Assembly (NCBI GenBank): GCA_036245805.1
Contig: BTRK01000005.1
Location: forward strand, 47,975,216 to 48,039,215
Source of the DNA: Pristionchus mayeri
Taxonomy: Eukaryota > Nematoda > Chromadorea > Rhabditida > Neodiplogasteridae
Direction: 5' to 3'
DNA: 64,000 bases
Position numbers and translations under genes: made by a program. The notes under the pieces were generated by a model, which saw nothing but the letters and a program-made list of their open reading frames with translations, was not told where the DNA came from and did not search any database. Shown here one piece after another: positions 43,621 to 57,226 of the stretch (the first letter of the stretch is position 1; every line of letters starts with the position of its first letter).

Positions 43621-44588
43621 TCATCGTCGCGCATTTTGATTCTCTTCATGATCTCAACAATTGTTCTATTGAACCTCTCAGTTAAACCATTTGCTCTACT
43701 ATGATAAGGGAGTGTGAGTTTTCGTTCGATCTGAAATCGTTTCACAATCTCTGCCATCACTTGGTTCACTAATTCAGTTCCATTGTCGGAAACAAGTGCT
43801 TTCGGGGTTCGACCTCCTTCTAGAATCCATCTCTCCATAAACACTTTCGCTACAGTATCCGCTTTCTTGTCTCGTATCACAAACGCTCCAGCGAATTTAG
43901 TGAAATGATCGATAATAGAGACAATATACTTTCCTTCGTCCTTTCCTTTTCCCATCTCTATTAAATCAATGCCGACTACATCCATCGGGTAGTTCGAAAC
44001 TATCGGCTGAAGGGGAGGGATCATTCGCTTCTGGGAGTTCGCCATCAAACATCGCTCACATCTCTTGACTTCAGTATGAACATCTTTCTCTACGCATCCC
44101 CAGAACGCTTCTCTCAATATTCTCTGCACTAATTTCATCGTTCCTAGATGACCTGTCAACGGAGAATTGTGTATTTCTTCCACAAAACTCTCTCTCCGTC
44201 CCTCTGGTATATACAATCTCTTCTCGTGATCCGTTCCGAGCAAATACAGAATTCCATCATGCACTTCCCAATCAGCAATTGAAGTTCTCTTAGTGCTCCC
44301 AGGTATAACAACCTCTTCAGTCATCTCTCGTTTTCCCTTATCAGCGTCTTTCCTCTTCTCTATCATTGAAACAACCCACTGATCACTTGACTGAGCCGTT
44401 CTCCACTCATTCAGAATCGCCTCTTCCTCTAACTCCTCTCTACTCTTTCTCCTATCTTCTTCTTTCGATCTCTCTAACGCAGTCTTTGATCTTGTCATTG
44501 CATTAACTACCATTCCAACTTCCTCAATACCATCACTCTCTCCTGGTTTCTCGACTCTAGGATTCCTGCTCAACGCGTCGGCCACCAC
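43539..44588 (-). pseudogene. Integrase, zinc-binding domain and catalytic core
   Basis: Begins with VADALSRNP, the common RNase H to integrase linker motif. It then has an HHCC domain (HNSPLTGHLG ... CERCLM) and the DDE core (GIDLIE, VSDNGTE, ERFNRT). Frame is lost near 43605. Metaviridae-type integrase; in intact elements it inserts the cDNA copy. Confidence 0.85.
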
Positions 44589-44630
44589 ATTCGACTTTCC
44601 TTTAACATGCTCAATCTCGAGAGGATACGA

Positions 44631-45251
44631 TTATAGTTCCGTAGCCCATCTCAACAATCGAGAGGCAACGTGTTTTCGCTTGAGGAGGGTCACCAACGGA
44701 GAGTGATCAGTCCTAACTATCGTCTTTGTTGAATACAGGAGATGTTTCCATCTCATCACTGCTTCGTACACTGCCAAAGCCTCGGAATCAACTACATGCA
44801 TACTGTGCTCAGAATCACGAAGTGCTCTTGAAAAGAATGCTAGTGGTCTTTCTAGACCATCCACTTCTCCTCTCTGACTCAACATGGCTCCAATCCCATT
44901 ACCACTCGCATCCGTAGTTATTATAAAGGGTCGAATACCATCTCTCGCACCAACGTAATCTGGTTGTTGCAAAACAGGCGCAGTCGAAATTTTCTCTTTG
45001 AGAATATTGAAAGCCTTATTCGCATCTTCAGTCCACAACAGCTTTCGCCCTGTCGTCACAACCAATCTCATCAACGGGGCAACAATGCTAGCATATGACA
45101 TCACGAATCTTCTCAAGTAACCAGTCAATCCCAAGAATGATTGCAACTGCGTCATCGTCTCTGGTCTCTTATACTCTCGAATCGCTACTACCTTCTTGTC
45201 ATCTATCTGTATTCCACTACCTGACAATCTGTCCAAGGTATTCCGTCTCAT
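44631..45251 (-). pseudogene. RT C-terminus and RNase H
   Basis: Carries the RT connection (FLGLTGYLRRFVMSYASI) and RNase H motifs (ITTDASGNGIGAML, DSEALAVYEAVMRWKHLL, VRTDHSPLVTLL). It is one frame off from the upstream RT frame (frameshift near 45230). It ends in an in-frame stop between WATEL and the SYPLEIEHVKGKSN linker that leads to integrase. Confidence 0.85.
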
Positions 45252-46968
45252 CGACCATGACCTTGCACTTTTTCACATTCAGAAGAAGATTATTATTTCT
45301 TAATCGATCGAGAACTTTCGCCAACACTTCCTCGTGTTCTTCCTCTGTCTCTGTGGCAATGAGTATGTCGTCTATATATACATGCACAACTCCTTCTCTC
45401 CCTTCCTTCTCCAATTCATCTTTCAAAACAGTGCTCATCGCTCGTTGGAAAATTGCAGGCGAGATGTTTAATCCGAATGGGAGTGCCGTAAACTCGTACA
45501 ATTCGCCCATGGATGCAAACGCTGTTACCTCAGAACTCTGCTTATTGAGCGGTACCTGCCAGAAACCAGATGCCAAGTCCATCACAGTGAAGAATCTTTT
45601 CCCTTGTAACGACTGAAGTATCGTTTCTATCAGGGGTAAGGGGAATGCATCCTCTTTCGTCACTTCGTTCACTCTCCGAAAATCTATGCAAATGCGAATG
45701 CTTCCATCCTTCTTTTTCACCAATACAACAGGGGATAACCAGGGAGAGTCTGATCTCCTGATCACTCCTTGTTTCATCATCTTATCTAACAATTTCCGCA
45801 ATGCAGGCTTAATCGCAAACGGAACTGGCCGTTCTTTCTGCCTGATTGGAACACTTCCTTCGTTCAATTGTACATTACACTGCACTCCTTTCATTCTGCC
45901 CAAATCATCATCATGCATCGCAAAGACATCCGCGCGTTCTCTGACGATCTCTTCCACTCTACTACTTAACTTCACATTCCTACAAGCTTCCAGGTTAGCT
46001 TTTATCTCATTCCAATCGCATCTTCTATCATCTCTTCTAATTGCATTCACATCGAGAAGCTTCGATTCTTCCGCCAAAGTCTCATCCATCTGCCTCACTG
46101 GCTTCCATTCTCCTATTACATCATGAACTTCTAACATCAAATCATCTTCAGTACCATTCCACACTGGCACTTGAACTGCTGCGGCACCACAATTTGTCTC
46201 TTCTATCACTTCCTCTCGGTCTCTAATCAGTACTTTCATCCCTTCTCCAGGATATCCACCACCTACATTCACTAATCCTATTGAGTGAGGTGCAATATAG
46301 CATGTCCGAAGGACTATCGCCTTATCCACTATCTTCTTCTTCAACGACAATTCCTCTCTCAACTCTAGTCCCATCTCTGCCAAAGCATTCTTTCCTAGCA
46401 GAATCACATCAATGTCGGTCTCTGACACATAAAATCCGACTCTACACTGCTTCCCAATCTCCATATGAACATCCAATACCACAGTTCCAATCGTCCTTAT
46501 TCTCTGTCCTTGCGCACCACGCAATCTATCTCGAATATCAGGTGTCATCACTACACCACACATCTGATCCACTAGTCGCTTATCTATCAGACTAACTTCT
46601 GCTCCCGTATCCAGAACTACTTCAACTTGAATCCCTCCAATCGTGCCTTGCACTCGCTGCGATCTCCTAGTAAACAGTGGGTCATCTACCACACTTCCTC
46701 TGATTGCGCTGTTATCGACTGACTCGAGTCTGTTGGATTTATCCTTATCCTCAACTCCTTCTTTGTCATTGACTGGCTCGAGTCTATTGAACTTCTCTTT
46801 GTTCGCAACTCTTCCATCGTCATCAACTGCACTGGGACTGTTGAGCACCTCTTGGCTCTCATCCTCTTCTTTGCGCACACTATCAAGAGGTAGAAGTCTA
46901 TCGAACTCAACATTGTTCTCACTTCTCTCATCTTCCTCGACTTCACACTTCAATGCAATCATCATCAT
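45217..46968 (-). pseudogene. Pol N-terminal part: aspartic protease and reverse transcriptase
   Basis: A 583-codon frame. Residues 1-100 are acidic with three related units around NRLEPV/NRLESV. A retropepsin follows with active site VVLDTGAEVSLID (Asp near residue 120) and the ILLGKNALAEMG strand. RT motifs: SPVVLVKKKDGSIRICIDFR, FFTVMDLASGFWQ, LPFGLNISPAIFQRAM and the catalytic YIDDIL. The frame breaks shortly after ETEYLGQIV. Ty3/gypsy type. No gag precedes it: the ATG lies only about 70 bp from satellite DNA. Confidence 0.85.
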
Positions 46969-47037
46969 CGCAGCTGGACTAGATTATACTACTGGCAGCT
47001 GGACTAGATTATACTAGATTATACTAGATAATACTAG

Positions 47038-50000
47038 ATTATTTCATCGAATACGAAATCGAGTCGTGACTGGCAGACGATGAGTATGCCCACGCATCAC
47101 AACCTCTGAGTTGCCATAACATGAATTCTAAAGAAGAACTTTCCTCCAAATAAATAAAGGATAGTGATAATACTATGTTCTAACATATTTTCATAGCAAA
47201 AGCCTATTCATTATCTCATCGAATGCGAAATCGAGTCGTGACTGGCAGACGCTGAGTATGCCCACGCATCACAACCTCGGAGTTGCCATAACATGAATTC
47301 TAACCATGAACTTTTCTCCAGATAAATAAAGAATAACGAGAATACTATGTGCTAACATATTTTCATAGCAAAAGCTTATTCATTACCTCATCGAATGCGA
47401 AATGGAGTCGTGACTGACAGACGCTGAGTATGCCCACGCATCACAACTTCTGAGTTGCCATAACATGAATTCTCACCATGAACTTTTCTCCAGATAAATA
47501 AAGAATAACGAGAATACTATGTTCTAACATATTTTCATAGCAAAAGACTATTCATTACCTCGTCGAATGCGAAATCGAGTCGTGACTGGCAGACGCTGAG
47601 TATGCCCACGCATCACAACCTCTGATTTGCCATAACATGAATTCTAACCATGAACTTTTCTCCAAATAAATAAAGGATAGTGATAATACTATGTTCTAAC
47701 ATATTTTCATAGCAAAAGCCTATTCATTATCTCATCGAATGCGAAATCGAGTCGTGACTGGCAGACGCTGAGTATGCCCACGCATCACAACCTCTGAGTT
47801 GCCATAACATGAATTCTAACCATGAACTTTTCTCCAGATAAATAAAGAATAACGAGAATACTATGTGCTAACATATTTTCATAGCAAAAGCCTATTCATT
47901 ATCTCATCGAATGCGAAATCGAGTCGTGACTGGCAGACGCTGAGTATGCCCACGCATCACAACCTCTGAGTTGCCATAACATGAATTCTAACAATGAACT
48001 TTTCTCCAGATAAATAAAGAATAACGAGAATACTATGTGCTAACATATTTTCATAGCAAAAGCTTATTCATTACCTCATCGAATGCGAAATGGAGTCGTG
48101 ACTGACAGACGCTGAGTATGCCCACGCATCACAACTTCTGAGTTGCCATAACATGAATTCTCACCATGAACTTTTCTCCAGATAAATAAAGAATAACGAG
48201 AATACTATGTTCTAACATATTTTCATAGCAAAAGAATATTCATTACCTCGTCGAATGCGAAATCGAGTCGTGACTGGCAGACGCTGAGTATGCCCACGCA
48301 TCACAACCTCTGGTTTGCCATAACATGAATTCTAACCATGAACTTTTCTCCAAATAAATAAAGAATAACGAGAATACTATGTTCTAACATATTTTCATAG
48401 CAAAAGAATATTCATTACCTCGTCGAATGCGAAATCGAGTCGTGACTGGCAGACGCTGAGTATGCCCACGCATCACAACCTCTGGTTTGCCATAACATGA
48501 ATTCTAACCATGAACTTTTCTCCAAATAAATAAAGGATAGTGATAATACTATGTTCTAATATATTTTCATAGCAAAAGCCTATTCATTATCTCATCGAAT
48601 GCGAAATCGAGTCGTGACTGGCAGACGCTGAGTATGCCCACGCATCACAACCTCTGATTTGCCATAACATGAATTCTAACCATGAACTTTTCTCCAAATA
48701 AATAAAGGATAGTGATAATACTATGTTCTAATATATTTTCATAGCAAAAGCCTATTCATTATCTCATCGAATGCGAAATCGAGTCGTGACTGGCAGACGC
48801 TGAGTATGCCCACGCATCACAACCTCTGAGTTGCCATAACATGAATTCTAACCATGAACTTTTCTCCAAATAAATAAAGGATAGTGATAATACTATGTTC
48901 TAATATATTTTCATAGCAAAAGCCTATTCATTATCTCATCGAATGCGAAATCGAGTCGTGACTGGCAGACGCTGAGTATGCCCACGCATCACAACCTCTG
49001 ATTTGCCATAACATGAATTCTAACCATGAACTTTTCTCCAAATAAATAAAGGATAGTGATAATACTATGTTCTAATATATTTTCATAGCAAAAGCCTATT
49101 CATTATCTCATCGAATGCGAAATCGAGTCGTGACTGGCAGACGCTGAGTATGCCCACGCATCACAACCTCTGAGTTGCCATAACATGAATTCTAACCATG
49201 AACTTTTCTCCAAATAAATAAAGGATAGTGATAATACTATGTTCTAATATATTTTCATAGCAAAAGCCTATTCATTATCTCATCGAATGCGAAATCGAGT
49301 CGTGACTGGCAGACGCTGAGTATGCCCACGCATCACAACCTCTGATTTGCCATAACATGAATTCTAACCATGAACTTTTCTCCAAATAAATAAAGGATAG
49401 TGATAATACTATGTTCTAATATATTTTCATAGCAAAAGCCTATTCATTATCTCATCGAATGCGAAATCGAGTCGTGACTGGCAGACGCTGAGTATGCCCA
49501 CGCATCACAACCTCTGAGTTGCCATAACATGAATTCTAACCATGAACTTTTCTCCAAATAAATAAAGGATAGTGATAATACTATGTTCTAATATATTTTC
49601 ATAGCAAAAGCCTATTCATTATCTCATCGAATGCGAAATCGAGTCGTGACTGGCAGACGCTGAGTATGCCCACGCATCACAACCTCTGAGTTGCCATAAC
49701 ATGAATTCTAACCATGAACTTTCCTCCAAATAAATAAAGGATAGTGATAATACTATGTTCTAACATATTTTCATAGCAAAAGCCTATTCATTATCTCATC
49801 GAATGCGAAATCGAGTCGTCACTGGCAGACGCTGAGTATGCCCACGCATCACAACCTCCGAGTTGCCATAACATGAATTCTAACCATGAACTTTTCTCCA
49901 AATAAATAAAGTATAGTGATAATACTATGTTCTAACATATTTTCATAGCAAAAGCCTATTCATTATCTCATCGAATGCGAAATCGAGTAGTGACTGGCAG

Positions 50001-53000
50001 ACGCTGAGTATGCCCACGCATCACAACCTCTGAGTTGCCATAACATGAATTCTAACCATGAACTTTTCTCCAGATAAATAAAGAATAACGAGAATACTAT
50101 GTGCTAACATATTTTCATAGCAAAAGCCTATTCATTATCTCATCGAATGCGAAATCGAGTCGTGACTGGCAGACGCTGAGTATGCCCACGCATCACAACC
50201 TCTGAGTTGCCATAACATGAATTCTAACCATGAACTTTTCTCCAAATAAATAAAGGATAGTGATAATACTATGTTCTAATATATTTTCATAGCAAAAGCC
50301 TATTCATTATCTCATCGAATGCGAAATCGAGTCGTGACTGGCAGACGCTGAGTATGCCCACGCATCACAACCTCTGATTTGCCATAACATGAATTCTAAC
50401 CATGAACTTTTCTCCAAATAAATAAAGGATAGTGATAATACTATGTTCTAATATATTTTCATAGCAAAAGCCTATTCATTATCTCATCGAATGCGAAATC
50501 GAGTCGTGACTGGCAGACGCTGAGTATGCCCACGCATCACAACCTCTGAGTTGCCATAACATGAATTCTAACCATGAACTTTTCTCCAAATAAATAAAGG
50601 ATAGTGATAATACTATGTTCTAATATATTTTCATAGCAAAAGCCTATTTATTATCTCATCGAATGCGAAATCGAGTCGTGACTGGCAGACGCTGAGTATG
50701 CCCACGCATCACAACCTCTGATTTGCCATAACATGAATTCTAACCATGAACTTTTCTCCAAATAAATAAAGGATAGTGATAATTCTATGTTCTAATATAT
50801 TTTCATAGCAAAAGCCTATTCATTATCTCATCGAATGCGAAATCGAGTCGTGACTGGCAGACGCTGAGTATGCCCACGCATCACAACCTCTGAGTTGCCA
50901 TAACATGAATTCTAACCATGAACTTTTCTCCAAATAAATAAAGGATAGTGATAATACTATGTTCTAATATATTTTCATAGCAAAAGCCTATTCATTATCT
51001 CATCGAATGCGAAATCGAGTCGTGACTGGCAGACGCTGAGTATGCCCACGCATCACAACCTCTGATTTGCCATAACATGAATTCTAACCATGAACTTTTC
51101 TCCAAATAAATAAAGGATAGTGATAATACTATGTTCTAATATATTTTCATAGCAAAAGCCTATTCATTATCTCATCGAATGCGAAATCGAGTCGTGACTG
51201 GCAGACGCTGAGTATGCCCACGCATCACAACCTCTGAGTTGCCATAACATGAATTCTAACCATGAACTTTTCTCCAAATAAATAAAGGATAGTGATAATA
51301 CTATGTTCTAATATATTTTCATAGCAAAAGCCTATTCATTATCTCATCGAATGCGAAATCGAGTCGTGACTGGCAGACGCTGAGTATGCCCACGCATCAC
51401 AACCTCTGATTTGCCATAACATGAATTCTAACCATGAACTTTTCTCCAAATAAATAAAGGATAGTGATAATACTATGTTCTAATATATTTTCATAGCAAA
51501 AGCCTATTCATTATCTCATCGAATGCGAAATCGAGTCGTGACTGGCAGACGCTGAGTATGCCCACGCATCACAACCTCTGAGTTGCCATAACATGAATTC
51601 TAACCATGAACTTTTCTCCAAATAAATAAAGGATAGTGATAATACTATGTTCTAATATATTTTCATAGCAAAAGCCTATTCATTATCTCATCGAATGCGA
51701 AATCGAGTCGTGACTGGCAGACGCTGAGTATGCCCACGCATCACAACCTCTGATTTGCCATAACATGAATTCTAACCATGAACTTTTCTCCAAATAAATA
51801 AAGGATAGTGATAATTCTATGTTCTAATATATTTTCATAGCAAAAGCCTATTCATTATCTCATCGAATGCGAAATCGAGTCGTGACTGGCAGACGCTGAG
51901 TATGCCCACGCATCACAACCTCTGAGTTGCCATAACATGAATTCTAACCATGAACTTTTCTCCAAATAAATAAAGGATAGTGATAATACTATGTTCTAAT
52001 ATATTTTCATAGCAAAAGCCTATTCATTATCTCATCGAATGCGAAATCGAGTCGTGACTGGCAGACGCTGAGTATGCCCACGCATCACAACCTCTGAGTT
52101 GCCATAACATGAATTCTAACCATGAACTTTCCTCCAAATAAATAAAGGATAGTGATAATACTATGTTCTAACATATTTTCATAGCAAAAGCCTATTCATT
52201 ATCTCATCGAATGCGAAATCGAGTCGTCACTGGCAGACGCTGAGTATGCCCACGCATCACAACCTCCGAGTTGCCATAACATGAATTCTAACCATGAACT
52301 TTTCTCCAAATAAATAAAGTATAGTGATAATACTATGTTCTAACATATTTTCATAGCAAAAGCCTATTCATTATCTCATCGAATGCGAAATCGAGTAGTG
52401 ACTGGCAGACGCTGAGTATGCCCACGCATCACAACCTCTGAGTTGCCATAACATGAATTCTAACCATGAACTTTTCTCCAGATAAATAAAGAATAACGAG
52501 AATACTATGTGCTAACATATTTTCATAGCAAAAGCCTATTCATTATCTCATCGAATGCGAAATCGAGTCGTGACTGGCAGACGCTGAGTATGCCCACGCA
52601 TCACAACCTCTGAGTTGCCATAACATGAATTCTAACAATGAACTTTTCTCCAGATAAATAAAGAATAACGAGAATACTATGTGCTAACATATTTTCATAG
52701 CAAAAGCTTATTCATTACCTCATCGAATGCGAAATGGAGTCGTGACTGACAGACGCTGAGTATGCCCACGCATCACAACTTCTGAGTTGCCATAACATGA
52801 ATTCTCACCATGAACTTTTCTCCAGATAAATAAAGAATAACGAGAATACTATGTTCTAACATATTTTCATAGCAAAAGAACATTCATTACCTCGTCGAAT
52901 GCGAAATCGAGTCGTGACTGGCAGACGCTGAGTATGCCCACGCATCACAACCTCTGGTTTGCCATAACATGAATTCTAACCATGAACTTTTCTCCAAATA

Positions 53001-56000
53001 AATAAAGGATAGTGATAATACTATGTTCTAATATATTTTCATAGCAAAAGCCTATTCATTATCTCATCGAATGCGAAATCGAGTCGTGACTGGCAGACGC
53101 TGAGTATGCCCACGCATCACAACCTCTGAGTTGCCATAACATGAATTCTAACAATGAACTTTTCTCCAGATAAATAAAGAATAACGAGAATACTATGTGC
53201 TAACATATTTTCTTAGCAAAAGCTTATTCATTACCTCATCGAATGCGAAATGGAGTCGTGACTGACAGACGCTGAGTATGCCCACGCATCACAACTTCTG
53301 AGTTGCCATAACATGAATTCTCACCATGAAATTTTCTCCAGATAAATAAAGAATAACGAGAATACTATGTTCTAACATATTTTCATAGCAAAAGAATATT
53401 CATTACCTCGTCGAATGCGAAATCGAGTCGTGACTGGCAGACGCTGAGTATGCCCACGCATCACAACCTCTGGTTTGCCATAACATGAATTCTAACCATG
53501 AACTTTTCTCCAAATAAATAAAGGATAGTGATAATACTATGTTCTAATATATTTTCATAGCAAAAGCCTATTCATTATCTCATCGAATGCGAAATCGAGT
53601 CGTGACTGGCAGACGCTGAGTATGCCCACGCATCACAACCTCTGATTTGCCATAACATGAATTCTAACCATGAACTTTTCTCCAAATAAATAAAGGATAG
53701 TGATAATACTATGTTCTAATATATTTTCATAGCAAAAGCCTATTCATTATCTCATCGAATGCGAAATCGAGTCGTGACTGGCAGACGCTGAGTATGCCCA
53801 CGCATCACAACCTCTGAGTTGCCATAACATGAATTCTAACCATGAACATTCCTCCAAATATATAAAGGATAGTGATAATACTATGTTCTAACATATTTTC
53901 ATAGCAAAAGCCTATTCATTATCTCATCGAATGCGAAATCGAGTCGTCACTGGCAGACGCTGAGTATGCCCACGCATCACAACCTCCGAGTTGCCATAAC
54001 ATGAATTCTAACCATGAACTTTTCTCCAAATAAATAAAGTATAGTGATAATACTATGTTCTAATATATTTTCATAGCAAAAGCCTATTCATTATCTCATC
54101 GAATGCGAAATCGAGTCGTGACTGGCAGACGCTGAGTATGCCCACGCATCACAACCTCTGAGTTGCCATAACATGAATTCTAACCATGAACTTTCTTCCA
54201 AATAAATAAAGGATAGTGATAATACTATGTTCTAATATATTTTCATAGCAAAAGCCTATTCATTATCTCATCGAATGCGAAATCGAGTCGTGACTGGCAG
54301 ACGCTGAGTATGCCCACGCATCACAACCTCTGATTTGCCATAACATGAATTCTAACCATGAACTTTTCTCCAAATAAATAAAGGATAGTGATAATACTAT
54401 GTTCTAATATATTTTCATAGCAAAAGCCTATTCATTATCTCATCGAATGCGAAATCGAGTCGTGACTGGCAGACGCTGAGTATGCCCACGCATCACAACC
54501 TCTGAGTTGCCATAACATGAATTCTAACCATGAACATTCCTCCAAATAAATAAAGGATAGTGATAATACTATGTTCTAACATATTTTCATAGCAAAAGCC
54601 TATTCATTATCTCATCGAATGCGAAATCGAGTCGTCACTGGCAGACGCTGAGTATGCCCACGCATCACAACCTCCGAGTTGCCATAACATGAATTCTAAC
54701 CATGAACTTTTCTCCAAATAAATAAAGTATAGTGATAATACTATGTTCTAATATATTTTCATAGCAAAAGCCTATTCATTATCTCATCGAATGCGAAATC
54801 GAGTCGTGACTGGCAGACGCTGAGTATGCCCACGCATCACAACCTCTGAGTTGCCATAACATGAATTCTAACCATGAACTTTCTTCCAAATAAATAAAGG
54901 ATAGTGATAATACTATGTTCTAACATATTTTCATAGCAAAAGCCTATTCATTATCTCATCGAATGCGAAATCGAGTCGTCACTGGCAGACGCTGAGTATG
55001 CCCACGCATCACAACCTCCGAGTTGCCATAACATGAATTCTAACCATGAACTTTTCTCCAAATAAATAAAGTATAGTGATAATACTATGTTCTAATATAT
55101 TTTCATAGCAAAAGCCTATTCATTATCTCATCGAATGCGAAATCGAGTCGTGACTGGCAGACGCTGAGTATGCCCACGCATCACAACCTCTGAGTTGCCA
55201 TAACATGAATTCTAACCATGAACTTTCTTCCAAATAAATAAAGGATAGTGATAATACTATGTTCTAACATATTTTCATAGCAAAAGCCTATTCATTATCT
55301 CATCGAATGCGAAATCGAGTCGTGACTGGCAGACGCTGAGTATGCCCACGCATCACAACCTCCGAGTTGCCATAACATGAATTCTAACTATGAACTTTTC
55401 TCCAAATAAATAAAGTATAGTGATAATACTATGTTCTAATATATTTTCATAGCAAAAGCCTATTCATTATCTCATCGAATGCGAAATCGAGTCGTGACTG
55501 GCAGACGCTGAGTATGCCCACGCATCACAACCTCTGAGTTGCCATAACATGAATTCTAACCATGAACTTTCTTCCAAATAAATAAAGGATAGTGATAATA
55601 CTATGTTCTAACATATTTTCATAGCAAAAGCCTATTCATTATCTCATCGAATGCGAAATCGAGTCGTCACTGGCAGACGCTGAGTATGCCCACGCATCAC
55701 AACCTCCGAGTTGCCATAACATGAATTCTAACCATGAACTTTTCTCCAAATAAATAAAGTATAGTGATAATACTATGTTCTAATATATTTTCATAGCAAA
55801 AGCCTATTCATTATCTCATCGAATGCGAAATCGAGTCGTGACTGGCAGACGCTGAGTATGCCCACGCATCACAACCTCTGAGTTGCCATAACATGAATTC
55901 TAACCATGAACTTTCTTCCAAATAAATAAAGGATAGTGATAATACTATGTTCTAACATATTTTCATAGCAAAAGCCTATTCATTATCTCATCGAATGCGA

Positions 56001-56160
56001 AATCGAGTCGTGACTGGCAGACGCTGAGTATGCCCACGCATCACAACCTCCGAGTTGCCATAACATGAATTCTAACCATGAACTTTTCTCCAAATAAATA
56101 AAGTATAGTGATAATACTATGTTCTAACATATTTTCATAGCAAAAGCCTATTCATTATTT
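47038..56160. repeat. Satellite B, block 2: about 53 copies of the 172-bp monomer
   Basis: Same monomer and orientation as 36068-39233, more homogeneous. Alternating GAGTTGCC/GATTTGCC monomers give a 344-bp dimer over much of the array. Rare variants recur at monomer multiples: GAGTAGTGACTGG at 49985 and 52393 (2408 bp, 14 monomers), and AATTCTATG at 50781 and 51813 (1032 bp, 6 monomers). Confidence 0.95.
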
Positions 56161-56558
56161 GCCTATTCGTTATGGCAACTCAGAGGTTGTGATGCGTGGG
56201 CATACTCAGCGTCTGCCAGTCACGACTCGATTTCGCATTCGATGAGGTAATGAATAGGCTTTTGCTATGAAAATATGTTTGAACATAGTATTATCACTAT
56301 CCTTTATTTATTTGGAGAAAAGTTCATGGTTAGAATTCATGTTATGGCAACTCAGAGGTTGTGATGCGTGGGCATACTCAGCGTCTGCCAGTCACGACTC
56401 CATTTCGCATTCGATGAGGTAATGAATAGGCTTTTGCTATGAAAATATGTTAGAACATAGTATTATCACTATCCTTTATTTATTTGAAGGAAAGTTCATG
56501 GTTAGAATTCATGTTATGGCAACTCAGAGGTTGTGATGCGTGGGCATACTCAGCGTCT
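56161..56558. repeat. Inverted satellite B copies at the array end
   Basis: After ...CTATTCATTATTTGCCTATTC the monomer continues in reverse complement (GTTATGGCAACTCAGAGG, then GGGCATACTCAGCGTCTG) for a little over two units and ends abruptly at GCGTCTGTCCC. Confidence 0.9.
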
Positions 56559-56732
56559 GTCCCATGACTTATGCTCGCGACTGTATATATCAAAAACTAG
56601 GTATACTTTTGCACTGGTCTGCGCTCCAAAAACTGGACACCTTATGCCACTTTAGAACTACTTTTCGACCACTGACAGTGCAATACGATGTACAGCTTCC
56701 AACCATCAATAACAACTTCCTCTCATTGCCCT

Positions 56733-57102
56733 TAAAGAAGGAGTGTCAGCAAAGTTAAATTGATGACGCTTTCATAACCATGACCTAGACAATAATCAAA
56801 CGATCATAGCCCGAGCTAAGAGGATAACAAAGGTCAATCGCATAGCTCAGTGGTAAAGCAGTCACTACGTAATCGGAAGGTTGCGGGTTCGAATCCAACC
56901 AGTTTTTGAAAATTTTTCTAGATATTTGAATTCCCGCACGTCCCTTCCCTTCAAGCCCTCCTTGGCATTCTGCCAACGAATGATAACTCGGTTCAAAATA
57001 GACATACGGATTTGAAATTTCCAGAATCCGTTATGGTTGTACAAAGGTCGGTCATGGTTATGTTAACGTCAAAATTTCAACTTTGCTGACAGTCCTTCTT
57101 TA
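56733..57102. mobile_element. Foldback element with a tRNA-like centre
   Basis: Left arm AAAGAAGGAGTGTCAGCAAA and GCTTTCATAACCATGACC; right arm GGTCATGGTTATG and TTTGCTGACAGTCCTTCTTT. The arms are about 52 bp. The interior holds the tRNA-like segment 56838-56905. Confidence 0.7.
56838..56905 (+). other. tRNA-like (Pol III box A/box B) remnant
   Basis: A box TAGCTCAGTGGTAAAGC and B box GGTTCGAATCC with tRNA-like spacing and a TTTTT run soon after. D-arm and T-arm stems are mismatched, and the acceptor ends do not pair, so a SINE or decayed tRNA is more likely than a working tRNA. Confidence 0.55.
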
Positions 57103-57226
57103 ACAGGGTAGTCCGTTACTGTATCCTACCGCGTTTTACTTGTAACGTTTTATCTTGCAATGAAATTTCGCTATTTCCGCATACGGGCCTGATTTCGGGA
57201 TTCCTTAGAATCACGGTAATTGTGTC

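Larger units (their letters stand above)
41490..47037 (-). mobile_element. Ty3/gypsy-type retrotransposon remnant with permuted ORF order
   Basis: Minus-strand order is protease, RT, RNase H, integrase, then a zinc-knuckle ORF. I found no pair of LTRs. The high-coordinate end (about 46970-47037) is a short tandem of CTAGATTATA-like units followed directly by satellite B. Pol is broken by at least two frameshifts (near 45230 and 43605) and an in-frame stop near 44631, so it is not functional as it stands. Confidence 0.75.

Noticed and set aside
56838..56905. Functional tRNA gene
   Set aside because: A and B boxes are good, but the T stem, D stem and acceptor stem have multiple mismatches and no consistent anticodon arm forms.
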